Assembly: GCA_902768605.1 (NCBI GenBank)
Contig: CACXLY010000009.1
Location: forward strand, 1 to 64,000
From: an uncultured Bacteroidales bacterium
Lineage (GTDB): Bacteria; Bacteroidota; Bacteroidia; Bacteroidales; Bacteroidaceae
DNA: 64,000 nucleotides
Reading direction: 5' to 3'
Part shown: in pieces, positions 56,897 through 63,170 of the stretch
Numbering within the stretch: position 1 is the stretch's first letter
Layout of the letters: the number at the start of each line of letters is the position of its first letter
Made by a program: the position numbers and the translations under genes
The notes under the pieces: generated by a model
Databases searched by the model: none
Told to the model about the DNA's origin: nothing
Seen by the model: the letters and a program-made list of their open reading frames with translations, nothing else

Positions 56897-57390
56897 GAGA
56901 CAAAGGGGCGAAACATCCTTGTGCTGGCTGCATGAAGAGCGAGGTGTAAGACTTTGGGCAGACTAACGTGCAAGAATCAGGGTCATGCTGGTGAAGAATC
57001 CTGTCCAAATGCTGGTGACGATGGACGAGAACAGAGATGTGACGGCCTGCATGAAGACTTATGTACGAGCGGAATGTAACATCGATGTAGGAGAGAACGG
57101 TCACATCTGCGTACGAAACACGCTCACATCTACGTACGAAACAGCAGCCGTTTCCTCTTGCGAGAGGTGATGAATACCTTCGTGACAGGTATCGATAACA
57201 AGTCTGTGCGGAGGACATGATTCTTCATGTGCGAGGGACGAAGCATATCGACGTGACGGAATCGGAGATGAGTCTTGTGCGGAGACGGAATGCATTGCCG
57301 TGCGACGACGAGATGCATCACGATGCGATGGCTGGTGACAGCTAAGTGCGAAACTCATCTAACAGCTAAGTGCGAATGTTTGGAACACTT
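56897..57390. repeat. Iteron-like array upstream of the initiator gene (23-24 bp period)
   Basis: GTGC/GTGA/GTAC cores at 56921, 56944, 56968, 56991, 57015, 57039, 57063, 57087, 57111, 57134, about 57160, 57182, 57206, 57229, 57253, 57277, 57300, 57323, 57346 and 57370. Steps are 23 or 24 bp with one disturbed pair. The last unit, GTGCGAATGTTTGGAAC, matches the 17-bp motif spread over 50.4-56.2 kb. The array ends about 50 bp before the initiator start, the usual place for replication iterons. Confidence 0.82.
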
Positions 57391-57436
57391 TAAAACATAA
57401 TTCTAATATTTTTTACTGAAAAATTTGCATAATACG

Positions 57437-58933
57437 ATGGAAAACTTTAATTTTGCAGCTGAAAACTTATTTGAAGACGAAGAAATGGCCAAAAAGAAAG
57501 GACCTGCTATAGTCAGCACGACGAACGAGCTGGTGCAGACGATAGCGAACAATCGCGACCTGGATTTCATTCTCAATCCGGTGAGCTACACACAGATACG
57601 CGGCAACTTCTCGTTGGTGCAGACCAACCTGATGATAGCCATCATCTCGCAGTTGCAGAACCGCATCCGCGAGCAGCTGAGCATCGGCGAGAAGTCGTTC
57701 CTCTTCAAGCCAGAGGACTTGACGGGCAACCTGCTCAACTTCGAGATACCGCTGAAGGAGCTTGGCATCAGCCCGAAGAAGTACGGCGAGCTGGAGGCGG
57801 CTTGCGAGGCGTTGCTCCACGTCGATATGTCCTACAAGCGTTGGGACGAGTACGAGCGTCAGGAGTATAATGTGAAGCAGAACATCTTCCACAAAATCGA
57901 GTTCCCGACGGCCGAATTGAATGCAGCCGGCGAGAAGGTGGCCTACAAGGGCGGGCAGCGACGGAAGGGCGTCATCAAAATCTCGATGGTGGACGAGAGT
58001 GCCCGCGAGATTCTGAACCTTCGCAAGGGCTACACGCGCCACCTGAAAGGCATCACGCAGCTCTGCCGCAGCCCTCGCACGCCGCGACTCTACATCTACC
58101 TGAGCGCCTGGCGGAAGTACGGCTCCTGCAAGGTGAACTACATCGACCTGAAGGAGTTCTTCGGCGTGCTCACTTTCAGCAAGGACCACAAGCGCATCGT
58201 CGAGAACCGTTACGTCAAATACGGCGCCTTCCATCGCGACGTGCTCGACCCCGTGCTCAAGGAGATGAAGAAGCTGTCGGACGAAGGCAAGGTGGAGTTC
58301 TGCTTCGAGTACGAGCCCATCTACCCCCACGGCGTCAGTCGTGGCGACCCGGACAGCATCCGCTTCACCATCATCGAGGGCAAGATGGGTCAGGCGCAGC
58401 TGCACGAGAGTTTCCTGGGCAAGATGCGCGCCAAGCTCATCACGAAGTACGCCCTGCAGCCCAGCGAGTGGGCCAGGCTCGAGGACCTCATCTACGACGG
58501 GCTCGACCTTAAGCCCGAGCTGGACCGCATCGACAAGCTCGTCGAGGACAAGCAGCCCGACAACGTCCACGCCTACGTCACCGAGGTGCTCTACCGCTGG
58601 CTCCTGGAGCAGCAAAAGCCCAAGCAGCCGGAGTTCACGGAAGCCGTCGAGGTGAAGGACGAGGCGCTGGAGCGTCCGTTCGTGCAGCCCGTCTATCTCG
58701 AGAAATGGAACCTCTGGATGGAGAAGGCCAGGGAGCGCCTGGGCGAGCAGTTCTACAACCAGTACATGACCTGCTGCAGCCTCTGGGCGGTGCGCGACAA
58801 GAACGTCCTGGTGTCCGTCCCCAACAAGTTCGTCTCCGAACAATGGGAAGAACATCTCAGCGAAATCGTCAGCTACTTCTACAGCGCATTCGGTGCCGAC
58901 AAGACGCTGACGTACGTCTTCCAGGACGTTTAA
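57437..58933 (+). CDS. Rep_3-type replication initiator with DnaA domain I-like C-terminus
   Basis: 498 residues from ATG at 57437 (MENFNFAAENLFEDEEMAKKKG); a TTG 12 bases upstream is possible but less likely. Residues ~30-330 fit the Rep_3/RepB initiator fold: NPVSYTQIRGNFSLVQTNLMIAIISQLQ, FKPEDLTGNLLNFEIPLKELGISPKKYGELEAACEALL (first winged helix) and CRSPRTPRLYIYLSAWRKYGSCKVNYIDLKEFFGV (second winged helix). The last 75 residues (NLWMEKARERLGEQFYNQYMT… VLVSVPNKFVSEQWEEHLSEIVSYFYSAFGADKTLTYVF) align well by eye with DnaA domain I, the DnaB- and DiaA-contacting part. Predicted role: bind the upstream iterons, open the origin and recruit the helicase. Confidence 0.85.
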   Translation: MENFNFAAENLFEDEEMAKKKGPAIVSTTNELVQTIANNRDLDFILNPVSYTQIRGNFSLVQTNLMIAIISQLQNRIREQLSIGEKSFLFKPEDLTGNLLNFEIPLKELGISPKKYGELEAACEALLHVDMSYKRWDEYERQEYNVKQNIFHKIEFPTAELNAAGEKVAYKGGQRRKGVIKISMVDESAREILNLRKGYTRHLKGITQLCRSPRTPRLYIYLSAWRKYGSCKVNYIDLKEFFGVLTFSKDHKRIVENRYVKYGAFHRDVLDPVLKEMKKLSDEGKVEFCFEYEPIYPHGVSRGDPDSIRFTIIEGKMGQAQLHESFLGKMRAKLITKYALQPSEWARLEDLIYDGLDLKPELDRIDKLVEDKQPDNVHAYVTEVLYRWLLEQQKPKQPEFTEAVEVKDEALERPFVQPVYLEKWNLWMEKARERLGEQFYNQYMTCCSLWAVRDKNVLVSVPNKFVSEQWEEHLSEIVSYFYSAFGADKTLTYVFQDV

Positions 58934-59159
58934 TCAATTCATAATTCTTAATTTACGATTTGACGATTTACTATTTACGATTTATTTACGATTTAGTAAT
59001 TTAGCTATTTATAGCGCGGTAGCAAATTTTTGCACGCTTTAGCGGCAAGGCGCAATGTTAGCCAGCGGAGGTAGTCGCGGAGCTTCACTTTTCACCCTTC
59101 ACTTGCGAAGCAATTCTTCTCTTTTAATTCTTCTTTCATAATTCTTAATTCATAGTTGT
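58934..59159. other. Low-complexity gap after the initiator gene
   Basis: Tandem TTACGATTT-like units (58950-59005), then sequence with no gene or clear terminator. Confidence 0.6.
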
Positions 59160-59648
59160 ATGTCAGAGCAGTTAATCATTCAGGGCGAGACGAAGCAGGA
59201 GCGTTACGAAGCGCTTTTGCCGCAGATACAATCAGTAGTGGAGGACGAGCCCGACCTCATTGCCAACATGGCGAACGTGGCGGCGATGCTCCACGAGACG
59301 TTCGGCTTCTGGTGGACCGGCTTCTATCGCGTGGAGGGCGAAGAGCTCGTGCTCGGTCCGTTCCAGGGTCCGATGGCCTGCACACGCATCCGCAAGGGTA
59401 GGGGCGTATGCGGGACAGCTTGGGCGACGGCTGAGACGCAGGTAGTGCCCGACGTCGACAAGTTCCCCGGGCATATCGCCTGCTCGTCGGCCTCACGGAG
59501 CGAAATCGTCGTCCCCGTCTTCCATGAAGGACGCGTCGTTGCCGTTCTCGACATCGACAGCGCCCAGCTGGGCACCTTCGACCAGACCGACCGCCAATAC
59601 CTCGAACAAGTTGCTTTTTTCGTCTCGCCTGCACGGAAATTGAAATAA
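59160..59648 (+). CDS. msrC: Free methionine-(R)-sulfoxide reductase (GAF domain)
   Basis: 162 residues, a single GAF domain. FGFWWTGFYRVEGEELVLGPFQGPMACTRIRKGRGVCGTAWA and GHIACSSASRSEIVVPVFHEGRVVAVLDIDS are the fRMsr signature with the three conserved cysteines (ACT, VCG, ACS). It reduces free Met-R-sulfoxide in the cytoplasm using thioredoxin. Single gene, plus strand. Confidence 0.92.
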   Translation: MSEQLIIQGETKQERYEALLPQIQSVVEDEPDLIANMANVAAMLHETFGFWWTGFYRVEGEELVLGPFQGPMACTRIRKGRGVCGTAWATAETQVVPDVDKFPGHIACSSASRSEIVVPVFHEGRVVAVLDIDSAQLGTFDQTDRQYLEQVAFFVSPARKLK

Positions 59649-59710
59649 ATGGCGTAACTCTGACCTCCGGTCGAAGTTACTCTCGCTCGGAAATAAAAGA
59701 GAAAATAATT

Positions 59711-60027
59711 ATTGCTGTCCAGTAAAAAGCACCGGAGGTGCGAAAGACCACAGACGGGGGTGCTAACCCCCGGGGCTATGTCATTTAGTATATCTAAGCC
59801 CTGGAAGGGCGACAGAATATGTAATTGGTTTAACTACAACTTGCTTTAGGGCTCTGCCGTCCTTTCAGGACTTTCCCTTTCATCGCACAATTACCGGGGG
59901 TTGCACCCCCGTCTGTTGTCTGTCGTCTCTTCGAGACTATGGCAAGCCCTGTCTGTTGCCTTTCGTCCGAAACACCGATGAAGAAGTTCGTGAAAGGGAA
60001 AGGAACTAACTTTTACCGGACACCAAT
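59711..60027. repeat. Mirrored hairpin element (R4) with terminal inverted repeats
   Basis: 317 bp, best-preserved copy. Left end ATTGCTGTCCAGTAAAAAG and right end CTTTTACCGGACACCAAT are near-perfect inverted repeats of ~18 bp. Inside lie GCACCGGAGGTGC, GGGGGTGCTAACCCCC, GCCCTGGAAGGGC, GTCCTTTCAGGAC, GGGGGTTGCACCCCC and GTCTCTTCGAGAC hairpins. Flanks show a possible imperfect ~10-bp duplication (AGAAAATAATT / AGAAAAAATT). It has no coding capacity, so it is MITE-like. A separate ~52-bp direct repeat (59656 and 60068) also brackets it. Confidence 0.75.
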
Positions 60028-60134
60028 AGAAAAAATTGTCTTTTCTCTTTGTATTTCTCTCACTTATTCGTAACTCTGACCTCCGGTCGAAGTTACTTTC
60101 GCTCGGAAATAAAAGAGAAAAAAGTCTTTTCTCT

Positions 60135-60164
60135 TTGTATTTCTCTCACTTATTCGTAACTTTG
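60135..60164 (+). promoter_or_regulatory. Promoter of the GH43 gene
   Basis: TTG (60135-60137), 19 bases, TAACTTTG (60157-60164). Copies of the same surroundings with the box changed to TAACTCTG occur at 59658 and 60070, as if the promoter region had been duplicated and two copies lost the box. Confidence 0.7.
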
Positions 60165-60186
60165 CCCTCGAAAGAAGCTTAGTCTT

Positions 60187-61908
60187 ATGAAAAGAACAAC
60201 TATTTTGCTGCTTGCCCTGCTGAATGTGATGATGCAGGCACAGGCCCAGAAGCCGCAGCCGACGAACCCGAGCGACGCCGGCTCACACTACATCAACCCC
60301 ATCGTCCGCGCCGACTTCCCCGACCCCGACGTGATACGCGTCGGCAACACGTACTACATGGTCAGCACCACGATGCAGCTCTTCCCCGGAGCCACCATCA
60401 TCAAGAGCGAAGACCTCGTCAACTGGGAATACTGCGCCCAGCCGCTGAAGTCGCTGCTCGACGACGACCGCTACAACCTCCGAAACGGCAAGAACGCCTA
60501 CGCCAAGGGCATGTGGGCTTCATCGATGAAGTACCACAACGGGCGGTTCTGGCTCCTCGTCAACGGTAATGACGACAGGGCCTGGCTGCTCTCGGCCACC
60601 GACCCCGAGGGCGAATGGGAAGTGCGTCGCCTCTCGCGCAACTACTACGACCCGGGCATGCTCTTCGACGGCGACAAGGTCTATATCGCGTGCGGCTACT
60701 GCAACATCTCGATGTGCGAGCTCGATGCCGACTTCAACTTCATTCAGGAGAAAGAAATCATCGTCCGTGAGCGCTCCGGCCTCGAGGGCTGCCACGTCTA
60801 TAAGATTGGCGACTACTATTATATATATGCCACTTACGGCGGCTTCCCGAGCGGACAGGCGGCGTTCCGCTCGAAGAGTCCGTTCGGGCCGTTCGAGGAG
60901 AAGATGCTCGTCGAGAAGCATTACGACGGGAAGATCAATACCATCCACCAGGGCGCGCTCTTCGAGGACACGGAGGGCAAGTGGTGGACCGTGATGCAAG
61001 AGGACTTGGGAGCCTTCGGGCGCTTCCCCAACCTGCTGCCCGTCGAGTGGCAGGACGGCTGGCCCATCGTGGCAGAAGGCAAGCGGCCGCCAGTCAGCTT
61101 CGTCGACAAGATACCTGCTCCGAGCAAGCAGAATGCTCAGAATAGTCAGAGTACTCAGAATGCTCCGAGTACTCAGAGCACTCAGAACACTCCAAGTATT
61201 CAGAAAGTCCTGCCGACCAGCGACGACTTCAGCGGGAAGGAGCTCGGCATGCAGTGGCAGTGGAACCACAATCCTGTGGCTGGCGGTTGGAGCCTCACCG
61301 AGCGGCCGGGCTGGCTGCGACTGAAGGCCGTCAGCGCCGCAACGGAACTCCATCAGGCTCAGGGCATGCTGACGCAGCGCATCTTTGCCGACCCGGATAA
61401 AGCATCGACAGGCACCATCCGCCTCGACGTCAGCAAACTGAAACCAGGCGACCGCGCTGGCATCTGCATCTTCCAGGACCCCTACGCCCAGATTTGCGTG
61501 GAGAGGACCCCCTCTAATAAGGGGGAGAATAAAGACTCCCTCCCTTTAAGGGAGGGCAGGGGTGGGTCTGCCTACCAGCTCGTTTGGCGTCAGGACAAGG
61601 TCCGCAATGCCGGCCGGGACTTCCAGGCAGCCGAGAAGGTGCAGCCCATCAAGCCCAAGAAAGGCATCGTCTGGCTTCGTGCAGCCATCAAGTACGGCGA
61701 CAATAAGGCTTACTTCTTCTATTCGCTCGACGGCAAGACGTGGGAACGCCTCGGCGGCGAGACACAGCAGTCGTTCAACCTCACCGTCTTCGTCGGCTCC
61801 CGCTTCGGTCTCTTCTGCTATCATCATGCAGAGGGCGCAGAGAGCACGGAGCACGGCTATGCCGACTTCGATCTTTTCTCGGATGCTCTTGCACCGAGGC
61901 GCGATTGA
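60187..61908 (+). CDS. Secreted GH43 glycoside hydrolase with C-terminal beta-sandwich
   Basis: 573 residues with a signal peptide (ILLLALLNVMMQAQAQ). GH43 propeller: IVRADFPDPDVIRVGNTYYMVSTTMQ (catalytic base Asp), YYDPGMLFDGDKVYIACGY (pKa-setting Asp) and SGLEGCHVYKIGDYYYIYATYGG (acid Glu). Residues ~350-570 form a laminin-like sandwich (GMLTQRIFADPDKASTGTIRLDVSKLKPGDRAGICIF), as in beta-xylosidase/arabinofuranosidase GH43 enzymes. Residues ~315-341, at the domain boundary, are nine 9-bp repeat units, and residues ~440-461 are encoded by a palindromic CCCTCCCTTTAAGGGAGGG-type repeat, both in frame. The second lies inside the sandwich domain and may disturb it. Confidence 0.88.
   Translation: MKRTTILLLALLNVMMQAQAQKPQPTNPSDAGSHYINPIVRADFPDPDVIRVGNTYYMVSTTMQLFPGATIIKSEDLVNWEYCAQPLKSLLDDDRYNLRNGKNAYAKGMWASSMKYHNGRFWLLVNGNDDRAWLLSATDPEGEWEVRRLSRNYYDPGMLFDGDKVYIACGYCNISMCELDADFNFIQEKEIIVRERSGLEGCHVYKIGDYYYIYATYGGFPSGQAAFRSKSPFGPFEEKMLVEKHYDGKINTIHQGALFEDTEGKWWTVMQEDLGAFGRFPNLLPVEWQDGWPIVAEGKRPPVSFVDKIPAPSKQNAQNSQSTQNAPSTQSTQNTPSIQKVLPTSDDFSGKELGMQWQWNHNPVAGGWSLTERPGWLRLKAVSAATELHQAQGMLTQRIFADPDKASTGTIRLDVSKLKPGDRAGICIFQDPYAQICVERTPSNKGENKDSLPLREGRGGSAYQLVWRQDKVRNAGRDFQAAEKVQPIKPKKGIVWLRAAIKYGDNKAYFFYSLDGKTWERLGGETQQSFNLTVFVGSRFGLFCYHHAEGAESTEHGYADFDLFSDALAPRRD
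61129..61209. repeat. 9-bp repeat in frame in the GH43 gene
   Basis: Nine consecutive 9-bp units (CAGAATGCT, CAGAATAGT, CAGAGTACT … CAGAAAGTC) coding for QNA/QST/PST-type tripeptides as an interdomain linker. Confidence 0.93.
61507..61569. repeat. Palindromic intergenic-type repeat inside the GH43 gene
   Basis: CCCTCTAATAAGGGGGAG and CCCTCCCTTTAAGGGAGGG followed by CAGGGGTGGGTC, a sequence type usually seen between Bacteroidetes genes, here read through as TPSNKGENKDSLPLREGRGG. A related stretch follows recO (23345-23395). Confidence 0.8.
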
Positions 61909-61963
61909 AGTCGCGGATCACGACAGAGCCATAGAGGGGGGCGAAATAACACCACTCTTATAG

Positions 61964-61997
61964 AGCCATCGCTCAACCTCGAGCCGATGGCTTTTTG
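61964..61997 (+). terminator. Terminator of the GH43 gene
   Basis: Eight-bp stem AGCCATCG (61964-61971) with CGATGGCT (61985-61992), then TTTTTGTTTG. Confidence 0.85.
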
Positions 61998-62058
61998 TTT
62001 GTTAAAAAGTGATGCTTGGGGTTAGCTTTTTATATCCCCTTCCTGTCTATAATAGTGT

Positions 62059-62535
62059 ATGACTCAAAAAGAAATCGAACAATTGTTCCGACTGCACTAC
62101 GCCCCGATGACGCGGCTGGCAAGGACGCTGCTCTACGACGTCGAGGAGGCACGTGACGTCGTGAGCGAGGTGTTTGCCACATTGCTGGGGGCTGATATCG
62201 CTCCTAAGAATATCGAAGGCTATCTGTCGGCGAGCGTACGCAACAGATGCCTGAATCTGCTGGAGCACAAGAGCGTCAGAGCGAAGTTCGAACGGGCATA
62301 TACGTTAGAAATGAAGACTGAATCCCTGCCTGCCACCGATGATGACAGACTGAAGCGACTGATGGCATACGCTGAGCAGAATCTGACGGAACAAACGTTG
62401 AAGGTGTTCCGGATGCGACACCTGCAAGGTATGAAGTATCAGGAGATAGCGGGCGAGCTGGGCATCAGTCGTGTGATGGTCTATAAACACCTGAAGCAGG
62501 CGATGGAGACAATCAGAGAATATATAATAAGGTAA
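62059..62535 (+). CDS. ECF-type RNA polymerase sigma factor
   Basis: 158 residues. Region 2: IEQLFRLHYAPMTRLARTLLYDVEEARDVVSEVFATLL; region 4: NLTEQTLKVFRMRHLQGMKYQEIAGELGISRVMVYKHLKQAMETIREYI with a clear HTH. It belongs to the FecI-like sigma factors of Bacteroidetes that respond to outer-membrane receptors through an anti-sigma partner. Its stop overlaps the next start by one base. Confidence 0.9.
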   Translation: MTQKEIEQLFRLHYAPMTRLARTLLYDVEEARDVVSEVFATLLGADIAPKNIEGYLSASVRNRCLNLLEHKSVRAKFERAYTLEMKTESLPATDDDRLKRLMAYAEQNLTEQTLKVFRMRHLQGMKYQEIAGELGISRVMVYKHLKQAMETIREYIIR

Positions 62536-63170
62536 TGACTATGGACAGAGACGAAAGGATTAAGATGCTACTTGATATGCAGGAGCATCCCGAACATTAT
62601 TCAGAGCAGGAACTGGAGCAGATGCTGCATGATACCGAGGCACAGGAGCTGATGGAAGCTACGGCTTTGTTGAAGCGTGCCATGAAGCACGACGAGTTCA
62701 CGATGTCAGGACAGGAGATAGCGGGCGAGTGGCAGCGTTTTGCCGCTACGCACTTTGCTCATCAAGTGCCAAGACGCGGTTGGCTCAAAGTCGCAGCTTC
62801 TTTCATAGGCATTCTTCTCATCGCAGGCTTATCCTTTGCTTTTTATTGGACAACGGACAGCAGACAACGGACAACAGACGATGGACAACGGACGTCAATG
62901 GTCAATGGTCAATGTCCAATGGCCGCCGACTCCCTCATCCGCTTTGTCGATGTCCGCTTGGACAGCATGCTCAGTATCGTAGGCAATCATTACGGACGCG
63001 AAGTCTGTTTCCGCGACGAGGCACCATGCGAGTTGAGGTTCACCATCACTTGGAACCGTCGGCAGCCAATGGCAACATTCGTCGGCTCGTTGGGTGAGTT
63101 CGACGGCTTGAAGCTGAAGGAGGAGCATGATACATTGTTTGTGGAATCCGTGGAAACAGAGAAAGAATAA
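62535..63170 (+). CDS. FecR/DUF4974-like anti-sigma factor
   Basis: 211 residues. A cytoplasmic helical part (1-80), one membrane segment (WLKVAASFIGILLIAGLSFAFYW) and a periplasmic DUF4974-type end (IRFVDVRLDSMLSIVGNHYGREVCFRDEAPCELRFTITWNRRQPMATFVGSLGEFDGLKL). The central FecR core of full-length proteins (~330 residues) is missing, so this is a short form. Residues ~105-130, just after the membrane segment, are translated from ten 7-bp repeat units (62849-62918). Met codons 1 and 3 are both possible starts. It is expected to hold the ECF sigma factor until signalled. Confidence 0.83.
   Translation: MTMDRDERIKMLLDMQEHPEHYSEQELEQMLHDTEAQELMEATALLKRAMKHDEFTMSGQEIAGEWQRFAATHFAHQVPRRGWLKVAASFIGILLIAGLSFAFYWTTDSRQRTTDDGQRTSMVNGQCPMAADSLIRFVDVRLDSMLSIVGNHYGREVCFRDEAPCELRFTITWNRRQPMATFVGSLGEFDGLKLKEEHDTLFVESVETEKE
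62849..62918. repeat. 7-bp units in frame in the anti-sigma gene
   Basis: GACAACG, GACAGCA, GACAACG, GACAACA, GACGATG, GACAACG, GACGTCA, then ATGGTCA twice and ATGTCCA: ten units in a row, coding for TDSRQRTTDDGQRTSMVNGQ between membrane segment and periplasmic domain. Confidence 0.92.

Noticed and set aside
56633..57390. Origin arrays considered as assembly artefact
   Set aside because: Units differ from each other throughout, which collapsed or duplicated reads would not produce; kept as real, pending read support.
57467..58855. 462-codon minus-strand frame opposite the initiator gene
   Set aside because: Antisense shadow; the Leu/Val/His-rich product resembles no family, and the initiator on plus has clear domains.
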